The position numbers and the translations under genes were made by a program. Of a DNA stretch of 51,391 bases, positions 30,210 through 39,407 are shown piece after piece. Each line of letters starts with the position of its first letter. The first letter of the stretch is position 1. The notes under the pieces are model-generated. The model had not been told where the DNA came from, ran no database searches, and saw only the letters and a program-made list of their open reading frames with translations. Location: contig JAFSGU010000070.1 in the NCBI GenBank assembly GCA_017440665.1, positions 1 to 51,391 of the forward strand, given 5' to 3'. This stretch comes from Clostridia bacterium. Lineage in GTDB: Bacteria; Bacillota; Clostridia; Oscillospirales; CAG-272.

Positions 30210-32660
30210 TTATTTCTTTTCGTATACTATCTTACCGTCTTCAACTTTAGCATTTACCGAGTCTCCTGCGGAAACTTCACCGCGGAGCATAGCCTCTGAA
30301 AAAGAATCCTCTACCTGACGCACGATGGCACGGCGAAGGGGTCTCGCTCCGTATACAGGGTCAAATCCCTCGGACGCGAGCTTTTCGACCACTTCCTTTT
30401 CAAAAGATACGGTGATACCAAGGTCTGCAATGCGCTTTGCAACGTCGCTCAGCATAATGGATGCTATAGCGTTGATGTTTTCGCCTGTCAGCTTATTGAA
30501 AACGATTATCTCGTCAAGACGGTTCAAAAATTCAGGCTTGAAGGTTGCCTTAAGTGCATCGTTCACTGCGCTCTTCATACGGTTCTGTTCATTTTTAGGA
30601 TCATCCCCTCCCGCAAATCCCAGACGGCGGGGTTCGGTGATCCCCGATGCACCTACGTTTGACGTCATGATGATAACAGTATTCTTGAAGTCAACGTGAC
30701 GGCCTCTGGAGTCGGTAAGAACACCGTCCTCAAGTATCTGCAGAAGTATATTGAACACGTCGGGATGAGCCTTTTCGATCTCGTCGAAAAGAACTACCGA
30801 ATAGGGCTTTCTTCTTATCTGCTCGGTCAGCTGACCGCCGTCGTCGAAGCCCACATATCCCGGAGGAGAACCGATAAGCTTGGATACGCTGTGTTTTTCC
30901 ATGTATTCGGACATATCCACGCGGATCATCGCATTTTCGGAACCGAACATAACGTCTGCAAGTACCTTGGTGAGTTCAGTCTTACCAACACCTGTGGGAC
31001 CGAGGAATATGAAGCTTCCCGTGGGACGCTTCGGGTCCTTCAGACCCATTCTGCCGCGTCTTATCGCGCGGGACACAGCCTCCACAGCCTCATCCTGTCC
31101 GATGACCCGTGTTTTTAAGGTCTCCTCAAGCTTTAACAGTCTCTCGGAATCCTCCTCGGCAAGCTTTGTTACGGGAATACCCGTCCATGCACCTACGATC
31201 TCAGCAATATCGTCCTCGGTAACTTCCAGTCCGTCTGCCAGACCCGAGCGTGTGTCTCTCATGGAGGCAAGCTCCTCGGTAAGACGCTTTTCGTCGTCTC
31301 TCAGCTTTGCCGCTGCTTCGTAATCCTCGGAAAGGATAGCCTCTTCCTTTTCTGCAGAAACTGCTTTAAGCTTCTCCTCAAGCTCTCTCACGTCGGGTGA
31401 AGGAGTAAATCCTGCGATACGCTTCTTCGATGCCGCCTCGTCGATAAGGTCTATAGCCTTATCGGGAAGGAATCTGTCACTGATATATCTGACAGACAGC
31501 TTAACAGCCGCGCTCAGCGCCGCGTCGGATATCTTGAGCTTATGGTGCGCTTCATACTTGTCTCTGAGTCCGAACAGTATCTGCTCAGCTTCCTCGGGTG
31601 TAGGCTCTCCCACGAGCACAGACTGGAATCTTCTCTCAAGCGCCGCATCACGCTCGATATGACGTCTGTATTCGTCGATGGTGGTGGCGCCGATGACCTG
31701 CATTTCCCCTCTTGCCAAAGCGGGTTTTATGATATTTGCCGCATCTACCGCACCCTCGGCACCGCCTGCGCCGATAATAGTGTGGATCTCATCGATGAAA
31801 AGTATGATATCGGGGTTTCCTCTTACCTCCTCCATCACGTTTTTCATTCGTTCCTCGAATTCACCTCTGTATTTCGCTCCTGCGATCATAGCGGAAATAT
31901 CAAGTGTTACAATGGTCTTACCTCTCAGTGTATCCGGTACGGAGCCGTCAACTATACGCTGGGCAAGGCCCTCAACAACTGCCGTCTTACCTACACCGGG
32001 CTCGCCGATAAGGCAGGGATTGTTCTTGGTCCTTCTTGAGAGTATACGGATAACTCTCTCGGTTTCCCCGTCTCTGCCGATTATGGGGTCTATCTTCCCT
32101 TCTCTTGCACTTGCACAAAGATCACGTCCGAAATTAGACAGCGAGGGACAGCCCTTGATATCACTCTTCTTTTGAGATGGGCTTTGAGGTGTGCCTGCTT
32201 CAGCGCCCTCAGCACCCTTGCCGAAATGAGAGATTATATCCCGCTTTACGTCCGATGCCATCACCCCACAGGCAGAAAGCATTTTAACAGCGTAGCAGTC
32301 GGGCTCGTCCGCAATGGCAAAAAGCAGATGCTCTGTACCAACAAAGCCGTGTCCCATGCTCATCGCCGCCTTGGCAGAATATTCTATGATCTTTTTGGTT
32401 CGGGGCGTCATATCAGCCGCGCTGAGCCTTGTGACCTCACCAACGCCTGACGTGTCTTCAACTATCTTCTTTATCTTATCGTAATCCGCGCCGCGTTCTC
32501 CCAGCACCTTTGCGGCAATGCCATCGGGCTCTGAAAGAAGTCCAAGCAGGATATGCTCGCTTCCGATACACGTGTGTCCAAGCTCGGACGCTGTTTTCAA
32601 AGCCGTATTGAGCGCGTTCTGCGCCTTTGCAGTAAATCCAATATTCATCTTCTCATCCAT
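30210..32660 (-). CDS. clpC: ATP-dependent Clp protease ATP-binding subunit ClpC
   Basis: 816 residues. Two Clp-N repeats (1-150: NIGFTAKAQNALNTALKTA, GHTCIGSEHILLGLL, GHGFVGTEHLLFAIA) precede two AAA+ modules. The first has Walker A GEPGVGKTA and Walker B ILFIDEIHTI. The second has GPTGVGKTE and VVLFDEIEKA. The UVR-containing M-domain lies between (EEAILSEDYEAAAKLRDDEKRL), which marks ClpC rather than ClpA or ClpB. It unfolds arginine-phosphorylated proteins and feeds them to ClpP. It is the last gene of the CtsR-controlled operon after mcsB. No clpP is in the window. Confidence 0.95.
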   Translation of the reverse strand: MDEKMNIGFTAKAQNALNTALKTASELGHTCIGSEHILLGLLSEPDGIAAKVLGERGADYDKIKKIVEDTSGVGEVTRLSAADMTPRTKKIIEYSAKAAMSMGHGFVGTEHLLFAIADEPDCYAVKMLSACGVMASDVKRDIISHFGKGAEGAEAGTPQSPSQKKSDIKGCPSLSNFGRDLCASAREGKIDPIIGRDGETERVIRILSRRTKNNPCLIGEPGVGKTAVVEGLAQRIVDGSVPDTLRGKTIVTLDISAMIAGAKYRGEFEERMKNVMEEVRGNPDIILFIDEIHTIIGAGGAEGAVDAANIIKPALARGEMQVIGATTIDEYRRHIERDAALERRFQSVLVGEPTPEEAEQILFGLRDKYEAHHKLKISDAALSAAVKLSVRYISDRFLPDKAIDLIDEAASKKRIAGFTPSPDVRELEEKLKAVSAEKEEAILSEDYEAAAKLRDDEKRLTEELASMRDTRSGLADGLEVTEDDIAEIVGAWTGIPVTKLAEEDSERLLKLEETLKTRVIGQDEAVEAVSRAIRRGRMGLKDPKRPTGSFIFLGPTGVGKTELTKVLADVMFGSENAMIRVDMSEYMEKHSVSKLIGSPPGYVGFDDGGQLTEQIRRKPYSVVLFDEIEKAHPDVFNILLQILEDGVLTDSRGRHVDFKNTVIIMTSNVGASGITEPRRLGFAGGDDPKNEQNRMKSAVNDALKATFKPEFLNRLDEIIVFNKLTGENINAIASIMLSDVAKRIADLGITVSFEKEVVEKLASEGFDPVYGARPLRRAIVRQVEDSFSEAMLRGEVSAGDSVNAKVEDGKIVYEKK

Positions 32661-32692
32661 TCCTTTCCTAAGATATCAGTCTGACTCAGACG

Positions 32693-33709
32693 TTATGCTC
32701 CCGCGTTACCGCTCAGCACACGTCTTATCATGTTTGCTCTTTCACGGTCTCTGTCCGTTGGTGTATTGATGTTTTCGTTTTCCTCTGTAAGCACACCGGG
32801 CATACCGCATATGAGCATTTTGTCAAGAACGTTTACGTTTAAGCCGTCGATCATACCGAGAGCGGCGGCAAGTCGTACGTCTGAGTAAAGCTTCGTCATC
32901 TCGACCGAATCCATAAGTATCGCATAAAGCATCGTACCGTATGCACGCATTGCTTTGTCGTTGAACTTCTCGTCGCTGAAATATTTCCGTCTCAGCTCTC
33001 TCTCTTTTTCCGCGATATTCTCACAGATCTTTTCGAGCTTTGTGATTATCTCTTCCTCCGTGGTGCCGAGAGTTATCTGATTTGACACCTGATAAAGGCA
33101 TCCGTCACCGCTTGAGCCTTCTCCGCTCATTCCTCTTATTGTAAGACCGATCTTACCAAGCTGATCCTGTAAGGATCTGATTCCACGTGTAGCGGTTATC
33201 GCCGGCAGGAAAAGCATTACGGAGGCTCTCATGCCTGTTCCCAGATTTGTAGGACAATGGGTAAGATATCCAAGCTTTTCATCGTATGCGATCCTGAGCT
33301 TTCCGTCGATCATACGGTCTGCTTCAAGTGCCGCCGCATACGCCTCAGAAAGGGACGCACCCGGTTTAATAGACTGTATCCTGAGGTGATCCTCCTCAAG
33401 TACCATAATATATATCTGCTTTTCATCCGACTCAATAAGAGCTGTCGGTGTCTTTTTAGCGGCAAACTCAGGGCTGACCTTATGTCTGTCCGCCTCTGCC
33501 CTGCGGGATGTGTCGCTGAGCATATTAAACTGTGTGAAGCTATAGCCTGAAGCACCGTCGAATACACCGCGGACTTTTTCGATTATCTCAAGTGCGGACG
33601 GCTCGTTAAGTCTGCCGCCAAAGGGATAATCCGCAAGGTTTCTTGCAAGACGCACGCGGGACGATACGACAACGTCGTTTTCTTTTCCTGTCATTTCATA
33701 CCAAAGCAT
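32693..33709 (-). CDS. mcsB: Protein-arginine kinase McsB
   Basis: 338 residues of the guanidino-kinase fold. The ATP-site arginines lie in VVVSSRVRLARNLADYPF, and the catalytic-domain segments HCPTNLGTGMRASVMLFLPA and EGSSGDGCLYQVSNQITLG match McsB. It phosphorylates arginines in damaged proteins and in CtsR, marking them for ClpCP. The start at 33709 (MLWYEMTG) is preferred because GAGGTG lies at the right distance; a GTG at 33718 would sit on the ribosome site. It follows mcsA directly, with stop and ribosome site overlapping. Confidence 0.95.
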   Translation of the reverse strand: MLWYEMTGKENDVVVSSRVRLARNLADYPFGGRLNEPSALEIIEKVRGVFDGASGYSFTQFNMLSDTSRRAEADRHKVSPEFAAKKTPTALIESDEKQIYIMVLEEDHLRIQSIKPGASLSEAYAAALEADRMIDGKLRIAYDEKLGYLTHCPTNLGTGMRASVMLFLPAITATRGIRSLQDQLGKIGLTIRGMSGEGSSGDGCLYQVSNQITLGTTEEEIITKLEKICENIAEKERELRRKYFSDEKFNDKAMRAYGTMLYAILMDSVEMTKLYSDVRLAAALGMIDGLNVNVLDKMLICGMPGVLTEENENINTPTDRDRERANMIRRVLSGNAGA

Positions 33710-33719
33710 ATCTTTCACC

Positions 33720-34271
33720 TCACTTATCGCCTTCTTCGCTTTTCAGTTTGCGAAGCTCGTCACGAAGCTTTGCAGCTTCCTCGTATTCCTCAGCCTCTAC
33801 AGCACGCTTAAGCTTTGATTCAAGCTCTGCGATCTTTTCCTTGCGTTCGCGTCCTTCCTTGTATCTTTCGGGAGCTGTACCCATATGTACACCGGTGCCG
33901 TGTATCCTGGATATCGTGGGGGCAAGCTCTTCTGCAAATACCTTATAGCATTCGGGACAGCCCACCTTTCCTTCCTTTACAAGCTCAGCAAAAGCTGCAC
34001 CGCAAAGAGTACATTTTTTCTCTTCTCCCGTTTGGCGTCTGACCTGCTGTGCAGGAAGTCCGAAAAGACTGCCGAAGAGGGAGTTCACGTTCTCGAACAC
34101 GTCTCCGAGAGAGTCACCCTGACTGTACACAGATTTGCCGTAACCGGTCATTTCCGTAAGCTCTGACGCACATTTGGCACAAAGAGCAAATGATTTTACG
34201 TGTCCGTTGATGTTTTCCTTATACATCACAGTTGCGGGATTTTTATTACATTTTTCACAAAGCATATTCAT
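33720..34271 (-). CDS. mcsA: McsA, zinc-finger activator of McsB
   Basis: 183 residues. Two CxxC pairs (CEKCNKNPATVMY, LCAKCASEL) and a second set (CTLCGAAFAELVKEGKVGCPECY) form the zinc-binding N-terminal half. A UVR (UvrB/UvrC) motif follows at the C-terminus (LESKLKRAVEAEEYEEAAKLRD). McsA activates the McsB kinase and binds ClpC. It lies between ctsR and mcsB in the standard Firmicutes order. Confidence 0.95.
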   Translation of the reverse strand: MNMLCEKCNKNPATVMYKENINGHVKSFALCAKCASELTEMTGYGKSVYSQGDSLGDVFENVNSLFGSLFGLPAQQVRRQTGEEKKCTLCGAAFAELVKEGKVGCPECYKVFAEELAPTISRIHGTGVHMGTAPERYKEGRERKEKIAELESKLKRAVEAEEYEEAAKLRDELRKLKSEEGDK

Positions 34272-34298
34272 GTCCTCCTTAACTTATACCTTACTATT

Positions 34299-34751
34299 TT
34301 AATTCATGAGGGTAAGAATAATATGGCGCATTATGTCGGCTCTCACACTATTTCTCTCGGAGGGGGCGACACGGTCAAGTGCACCTCCGCAAAGAGCACT
34401 TCTGAGAAGCACCGCTTCCCTTTCGGTAATGATTCCGCGGTCAAACAGATTTACGATAAACGCCGAAGCATTCTGTACGTCAAGTCCGTCTGACACAGCG
34501 TGGAAGAAGTGCATGAGATATTCATTCTTGGTCATCTGCGCTCTGACGATACGTATATATCCTCCTCCGCCACGCTTGCTTTCGATGATATATCCCTTCT
34601 CGGGAGTAAATCTTGAGGTTATAACGTAATTTATCTGGCTGGGAACACATCCGAGACGTGATGCAAGATCATTTCGTTTTACCTCAGTAGTACCGCCGCC
34701 TTCATTTAACATTTCTTCTATTACCGATGCAATATAATCAGAAATAAGCAT
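34299..34751 (-). CDS. ctsR: Heat-shock repressor CtsR
   Basis: 150 residues. It begins MLISDYIASVIEEMLNEGG; the winged helix (KRNDLASRLGCVPSQINYVITSRF) and the beta-wing with the Gly-rich tip (SKRGGGGYIRIVR), which acts as a thermosensor in other bacteria, are intact. CtsR represses clp genes and itself by binding heptad repeats AGTCAAA. Three perfect operator pairs lie over and just after its own promoter. It is the first gene of the operon; GGAG lies 9 bases upstream of the ATG. Confidence 0.95.
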   Translation of the reverse strand: MLISDYIASVIEEMLNEGGGTTEVKRNDLASRLGCVPSQINYVITSRFTPEKGYIIESKRGGGGYIRIVRAQMTKNEYLMHFFHAVSDGLDVQNASAFIVNLFDRGIITEREAVLLRSALCGGALDRVAPSERNSVRADIMRHIILTLMN

Positions 34752-34766
34752 TTTTTACATCTCCTT

Positions 34767-34783
34767 TTTGACCATCTTTGACT
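34767..34783 (-). promoter_or_regulatory. CtsR operator 1, between promoter and ctsR start
   Basis: TTTGACC-ATC-TTTGACT on the plus strand, which is AGTCAAA-N3-GGTCAAA on the other. This is the exact CtsR heptad-spacer-heptad pattern. It lies in the untranslated leader between the start of transcription and the ribosome site. Confidence 0.9.
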
Positions 34784-34795
34784 TTTTGTGATTTC

Positions 34796-34824
34796 ATTAT
34801 ACAACTTTGGTCAAAGAAAGTCAA
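34796..34824 (-). promoter_or_regulatory. Sigma-A promoter of the ctsR operon
   Basis: Minus strand: TTGACT (34819-34824), 17 bases, TATAAT (34796-34801). The -35 and the upstream half of the spacer lie inside CtsR operators 2 and 3. Confidence 0.9.
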
Positions 34825-34841
34825 AGTCAAAGAAAGTCAAA
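34809..34841 (-). promoter_or_regulatory. CtsR operators 2 and 3, overlapping the ctsR -35
   Basis: GGTCAAA-GAA-AGTCAAA (34809-34825) is followed at once by AGTCAAA-GAA-AGTCAAA (34825-34841); the two pairs share one A. Both match the CtsR consensus. Their position over the -35 and spacer is the classic site for repression. Confidence 0.93.
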
Positions 34842-34913
34842 TATCGTTCGCCGTTGCCGTTTATTCCGAAATAAGTATATCTAATCTCTCATTTTCTCGC
34901 TATTTTAAGGTTT

Positions 34914-34930
34914 TTTGACTATTTTTGACT
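34914..34930. promoter_or_regulatory. CtsR operator 4, upstream of the divergent cluster
   Basis: TTTGACT-ATT-TTTGACT, a perfect heptad-N3-heptad pair. It is about 90 bases from the ctsR -35 and 46 bases upstream of the -35 of the divergent plus-strand promoter. Confidence 0.85.
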
Positions 34931-34947
34931 TTTGTTCTTCGCATAAA

Positions 34948-35004
34948 AGTCAAAAGTCAAGAAAAGAAAATACTATTGACTTTTTCCTCTTTCCGTGTTA
35001 TCGT
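34948..35004 (+). promoter_or_regulatory. Promoter of the cyclase/DUF2264 cluster with CtsR half-sites
   Basis: TTGACT (34976-34981), 17 bases, TATCGT (34999-35004) with TGT in front of the -10 (extended -10). Just upstream lie two CtsR heptads with no spacer, AGTCAAA-AGTCAAG (34948-34961). The -35 itself is part of a TTGACT half-site. CtsR control of this promoter is an inference from these sites. Confidence 0.6.
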
Positions 35005-35043
35005 ATATATGTATAAAACTACGGAAAAGGTACGGCACGTGTA

Positions 35044-35640
35044 ATGAAAATTTACGACATTTCACAAGAGGTATTATCATCAAAGGTGTACCCCGGAGAC
35101 CCCTCTCCGGAAGCTAAGTCGCTTCTTCGCATATCCGAAGGAGACGTGTGTAACCTTACCTCCTTCAGCATGTGCGCGCACAACGGTACCCACGTTGACG
35201 CTCCCCTGCACTTTATCGCTGACGGCACGGGTATTGATGGGTTACCCCTCACTTCAACGGTAGGATATGCATACGTTGCTGTGCATGACGGTCTGCTCTT
35301 GGCGGATGATGCGATCCGTATCGTAAAAAATGCCGAGGGATCGCTTTTTCACGAATCCGCACACCGTATACTCATCAAGGGAAAAGCCGTAGTATCTGCA
35401 GAAGCCGCGAAAATTTTCGCTGATGCCGGAGTTTTGCTTGTGGGAAACGAGTCACAAACCGTAGGTCCCGAGGATGCACCGGCCGAGGTACATAATATCC
35501 TGCTCGGCAAAGGCGTCGTACTGCTTGAGGGTGTAAGACTTGGTGAAGTGGACGAGGGAGTATATTTCCTCTTTGCCGCGCCGCTTTCCTTCAAGGACTT
35601 TGACGGCGCACCCTGCAGAGCGGTGCTGATAGGAAAATAA
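35044..35640 (+). CDS. Cyclase family protein (arylformamidase/KynB-like)
   Basis: 198 residues. The metal-binding motif of the cyclase/formamidase superfamily, H-x-G-T-H-x-D-x-P-x-H, is present in SMCAHNGTHVDAPLHFI. It starts MKIYDISQEVLSSKVYPGDP, typical of the family. Relatives hydrolyse N-formylkynurenine, isatin and other amides or lactams using Mn or Zn. It is the first gene of a seven-gene plus-strand cluster. The ribosome site (AAAGG) is rather far from the ATG, 13 bases. Confidence 0.87.
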   Translation: MKIYDISQEVLSSKVYPGDPSPEAKSLLRISEGDVCNLTSFSMCAHNGTHVDAPLHFIADGTGIDGLPLTSTVGYAYVAVHDGLLLADDAIRIVKNAEGSLFHESAHRILIKGKAVVSAEAAKIFADAGVLLVGNESQTVGPEDAPAEVHNILLGKGVVLLEGVRLGEVDEGVYFLFAAPLSFKDFDGAPCRAVLIGK

Positions 35641-35673
35641 ATTTCAATTTGAATATATACTTGGAGAATCGCT

Positions 35674-37572
35674 ATGACTAATGAAAAAAAATATCTGATA
35701 GAAGTTGCGGAGAAGACTTGTATTCCTGCGTTGGAAAAGGCTATTAACAATTTCTTGGGCAACAAACCTTATCTTATCATTGACCATACAAGCTTCGAAT
35801 GCACGAAGCTTGAGGAGCTGCTTCGTCCCCTTTGGGGTATTGCGCCTCTGCTGGAAAAGAAGAGCTATACTATTACCGTTTGCGGTGAAAAGCGGGACCT
35901 CGCCGAGGCTATCCGCAGTGTAATACTTGAAGGAAGCCGCGAGACTTCTCCCAACTGCTTCTCAAGATTTGCCGCTAACAGACAAGAGGACACCTATGCA
36001 AACCAGATGATAACCGAGTTTGCAGGCTACTGTCTTGCTCTCGTCCTCGCTCCCAACGCCCTTTGGACGCCTTACTCGGAAGAGGACAGAAAGTCCCTTG
36101 CGGCATGGATAGAAAAATGGGCTATATGCGCTCTCAAGCGTTCATGGAGAAACAACCATTTCTGGTTCCCCATGCTTGCAGTATGTGCCCTTGAAAAGAT
36201 AGGCATAGACTGCGGAGACGTCGAAGCAGATATGGCTGACGGCTTTTCAGTGCTGGATACCATGTATATTTCCGACGGTTGGTATCAGGACGGTGAGTTC
36301 GGCAGATTCGATTTCTATCTTTCATGGTCTCACCACGTATATCCCCTGCTCTGGTCTTTCCTTTCCGAGGGGACCCGCTTCTACGATGCCGACAGAGCCG
36401 CAACATATAAAAAGCGTACTGCAGAATTTTTCGATTATTACACCCACATGTTCGACGTTGACGGAAGTGTACCCGCATTCGGACGCTCACTCAGCTACAG
36501 ATTTGCACAAAGCTCATATTTCGCAGCAGCCGCTTTCACAAACTGTGACATCAATTACGGTATGGCAAGGCGCATTCTCATAAAGAACGTTTCCTACTTC
36601 ATGGATAACATGATACCCACGGATGACGGCGTTCTGCCTCCCGGATATTTGTACACGTCTCCTGCCATCGTTGAGAATTATACCTCTTCGGGCGGAGCTT
36701 ACTGGTGCGCTAAGACGTTCCTCATTCTCGCCCTTCCCGACGATCATCCCTTCTGGACGGCACCCGATGAGGAAATGCCTTCGGAAAAGGGAGAATTCAT
36801 CATTAATTCTCCTGTCGAAAACATAAATATGGTTCTCGAAAACAGCCGTGCGGCAGGCGTTACACTTTACAACAACACGTCAAGATACTACAACTTCAAT
36901 TACGGATACTGCGGTCTGTTCAACGACATGGCTGCTATGTACACCAAGTTCCTTTACAACTCACGCGCGGGATTTGGTCTTGCTTCCGCTGACGTGATGT
37001 CTGCTGACAACACCATATGTCTGCAGACGTGGGACGCCCTCATGGCGTCAAGACGCTGTGCGGTAATTGACGAAGGTATCAAGGACGGATTCCTCGTGTC
37101 ACACCACACTCCCTTCTCCAATGACAAGGATTCTGTTATCAAGTCATGGGTGCTCCCCCTTGGTGACGGTTTCCACGTCAGAGCCCACAAGGTTACTCTT
37201 GCAAACGAGTACAACGTGATCGAGGGTGGTATGTCCGTCGGAAACTATGACGACGGAAGCGTCATCGACGTCACACCCGACTATATAGCTTACAGCGACA
37301 ACAAGAGCAGATACAGTAAGATGCACACCGTATCAGACGCTCCCTTTAACTACAGCATCCGTTATCACATGCCCGGTCTGCATCTCTTGGCTCCAACCAG
37401 CGGATATCCCTCTTATACGACGGAGATTCTCGCCCCCGGCACGTACCGCTTCGCGTCCGTATTCTTCTATACAACTGAGGAAAAGGACGTTGAGATGCCC
37501 GTAATAAGTCTTGACGGAAACGTGCTCACAGTAAATTACAAGGATAAGACATGGCAGGCAGTGCTTGATTGA
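35674..37572 (+). CDS. DUF2264 family protein (glycan-active-like)
   Basis: 632 residues. DUF2264 features in order are LLRPLWGIAPLL near 50, the helical-barrel segments WRNNHFWFPMLAVCALEKIG (about 150), YISDGWYQDGEFGRFDFYLSW (about 200) and RTAEFFDYYTHMFDVDGSVPAFGRS. The C-terminal 250 residues form a beta-rich domain. The fold is related to unsaturated glucuronyl hydrolases and heparinase-type (alpha/alpha) barrels, but the activity of DUF2264 is unknown. No signal peptide, so it acts inside the cell. It has GGAG 9 bases upstream and nearly abuts the dehydrogenase gene. Confidence 0.85.
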   Translation: MTNEKKYLIEVAEKTCIPALEKAINNFLGNKPYLIIDHTSFECTKLEELLRPLWGIAPLLEKKSYTITVCGEKRDLAEAIRSVILEGSRETSPNCFSRFAANRQEDTYANQMITEFAGYCLALVLAPNALWTPYSEEDRKSLAAWIEKWAICALKRSWRNNHFWFPMLAVCALEKIGIDCGDVEADMADGFSVLDTMYISDGWYQDGEFGRFDFYLSWSHHVYPLLWSFLSEGTRFYDADRAATYKKRTAEFFDYYTHMFDVDGSVPAFGRSLSYRFAQSSYFAAAAFTNCDINYGMARRILIKNVSYFMDNMIPTDDGVLPPGYLYTSPAIVENYTSSGGAYWCAKTFLILALPDDHPFWTAPDEEMPSEKGEFIINSPVENINMVLENSRAAGVTLYNNTSRYYNFNYGYCGLFNDMAAMYTKFLYNSRAGFGLASADVMSADNTICLQTWDALMASRRCAVIDEGIKDGFLVSHHTPFSNDKDSVIKSWVLPLGDGFHVRAHKVTLANEYNVIEGGMSVGNYDDGSVIDVTPDYIAYSDNKSRYSKMHTVSDAPFNYSIRYHMPGLHLLAPTSGYPSYTTEILAPGTYRFASVFFYTTEEKDVEMPVISLDGNVLTVNYKDKTWQAVLD

Positions 37573-37579
37573 GGTGAAT

Positions 37580-38587
37580 ATGAAACTACTCATCACCATA
37601 CCCGAAGGCGAGCTGAGAAACAGCTTTATAAGTGAAAAAACAGTGGAGCTTCTCAAAGAGCACTTCGAGGTGTATTTTAACGAAACAGGAAAAAACTACG
37701 TGGCAGAAGAGTTAGCTACAGCCGCGCGTGACATGGACGTTATCATGACCGGTTGGGGTACTGCCTCTCTCACTGAGGCAGGCCTTACGGGAGAAGGTAC
37801 AAAGCTAAAGCTTCTCGTTCACACGGGAGGCAGTGTAGGCGACCTTATCGACGGTACAGCCTACGAAAACGGTGTGACCGTTATCAGCGGAAACAAGATG
37901 TATGCCGAGTCCACCGCCGAAGGGGCACTGACGTATATACTCTCAGCCCTCCGCTACATTCCCGACGACGTTACGTCAATGCGTGACGGAGAATACTGGA
38001 ACAGTCCATATCTTACGAGAGGACTTATCGGTAAGACCGTCGGTATCATCGGTGTGGGCGCTGTCTCCCGCAACCTCATGCGTTATATGAAGCCCTTTGG
38101 CGTGAATATCAAGGTTTGGGACAACTATAACGTGGAGAGCGAATTTCTCGATGAGGTAGGTGCCGTTCAAACTACGTTTGAAGAAGTTCTCTCAACCTGT
38201 GACATAGTTTCAGTTCATGCGGCGCTCAGAGACGCCACCAAGGGACTTATCGGTGAGCGGGAACTTTCACTCATCCGCGACGGTGCTCTGTTTGTGAACA
38301 CATCGAGAGGCCCCATTATAGACGAGGCGGCACTTACACGTGAGCTTGCAAGCGGTCGTATCATGGCTGTGCTTGACGTATTCACAAGAGAGCCTCTTTC
38401 CGCTGACAGTCCTTTGCGCACGATGAAAAACGTGTATCTTATTCCCCATAAGGCAGGACCCACATACGATATGCGTGCGCTTATCGGCTACAGACTTGCA
38501 GAGGACGCGGTGCGTTTTCTCACGGGGGGAGCCTTAACTTACGAGATCAAAGCCGAAGCCGCGGGAAGAATGACCAAGCACGGCTGA
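37580..38587 (+). CDS. D-isomer-specific 2-hydroxyacid dehydrogenase
   Basis: 335 residues. The NAD-binding GxGxxS segment is VGIIGVGAVSRNLM (about 152-165). The catalytic Arg lies in NTSRGPIIDEAAL, Glu in DVFTREPLS and His in YLIPHKAGPTYD. Such enzymes reduce 2-keto acids to D-2-hydroxy acids or the reverse. It starts 7 bases after the DUF2264 stop, with GAGGTG as ribosome site. In this cluster it may handle a keto acid released from a sugar acid; that is inference. Confidence 0.9.
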   Translation: MKLLITIPEGELRNSFISEKTVELLKEHFEVYFNETGKNYVAEELATAARDMDVIMTGWGTASLTEAGLTGEGTKLKLLVHTGGSVGDLIDGTAYENGVTVISGNKMYAESTAEGALTYILSALRYIPDDVTSMRDGEYWNSPYLTRGLIGKTVGIIGVGAVSRNLMRYMKPFGVNIKVWDNYNVESEFLDEVGAVQTTFEEVLSTCDIVSVHAALRDATKGLIGERELSLIRDGALFVNTSRGPIIDEAALTRELASGRIMAVLDVFTREPLSADSPLRTMKNVYLIPHKAGPTYDMRALIGYRLAEDAVRFLTGGALTYEIKAEAAGRMTKHG

Positions 38588-38608
38588 TACGATAATTTGG
38601 AGACAAAA

Positions 38609-39406
38609 ATGAAAACAGCATTTTCAACGTTATGCTGTCTTGACTACTCGCTTGACGACATTCTTGAACTGGCAGTTACCTGTAAGATGGATGCTATCGA
38701 GCTGAGAGTTGACGACAGAATGCTCGAAGAAATAAAAGACGCCGCAGACTGGGGCGCACGTGTCCGCGAGGCAGGTGTCAAGGTGTGCGATATAGCGTCA
38801 AGCATATTTATCCTTGACGGAAATCTGACCGACAAGGCGCAAGCATACGTAGACCTTGCCCGTGACGTAGGAGCAGACGCTGTGAGAATATTCGCGGGAA
38901 GAATGCCCACGGGTCTTGACAACGTGGAAATATGTAACCTTGACGATATCGCGTCCGCTTTAAGAAAGCTTTGCCAAATGGCGAAGGACGCGGGTCTTCA
39001 GGTTTGGCTTGAGACCCACAGCGAATTTTCAACGGGAAAAAGAAGCAGTCAGCTTGCGGATGCAGTCGGTATGCCCAACCTAAAAATACTGTGGGACGTA
39101 CTGCACAGCATTGAGTTCGGCGAAAGCCTTGACGACAGTATTTCAGCCATCGGTGAAAGACTTGCCCACGTACATATAAAGGATGCACGTCTTCCCGATA
39201 ACGATAGTTTCGTATATCCTCTTTGCGACCTGGGAGAGGGTGTATTCCCCATCGGTGAGCTTAAGGAAAAGCTTGACGGTGTGTCTTACGACGGTTACTA
39301 CTCTCTTGAGTGGGAGTCACCATGGTGTCCCGAGATCAGAGATATTTACACGGATCCCCACGTGCTTTTAAACAGATACAACGAATATTTACTTGAGGTA
39401 GAATAA
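38609..39406 (+). CDS. Sugar phosphate isomerase/epimerase family (xylose-isomerase-like TIM barrel)
   Basis: 265 residues. An AP-endonuclease-2-type barrel whose metal ligands fall at the usual places: Glu in DAIELRVDD, Glu/His in VWLETHSEFSTG, Asp/His in ILWDVLHSIEFG, His in LAHVHIKDAR and the final Glu in GYYSLEWESPW. These enzymes isomerise or epimerise sugars, inosose or hydroxypyruvate. The start at 38609 has GGAG 8 bases upstream. It precedes the nitrilase-like gene by one base. Confidence 0.88.
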   Translation: MKTAFSTLCCLDYSLDDILELAVTCKMDAIELRVDDRMLEEIKDAADWGARVREAGVKVCDIASSIFILDGNLTDKAQAYVDLARDVGADAVRIFAGRMPTGLDNVEICNLDDIASALRKLCQMAKDAGLQVWLETHSEFSTGKRSSQLADAVGMPNLKILWDVLHSIEFGESLDDSISAIGERLAHVHIKDARLPDNDSFVYPLCDLGEGVFPIGELKEKLDGVSYDGYYSLEWESPWCPEIRDIYTDPHVLLNRYNEYLLEVE

Positions 39407-39407
39407 T

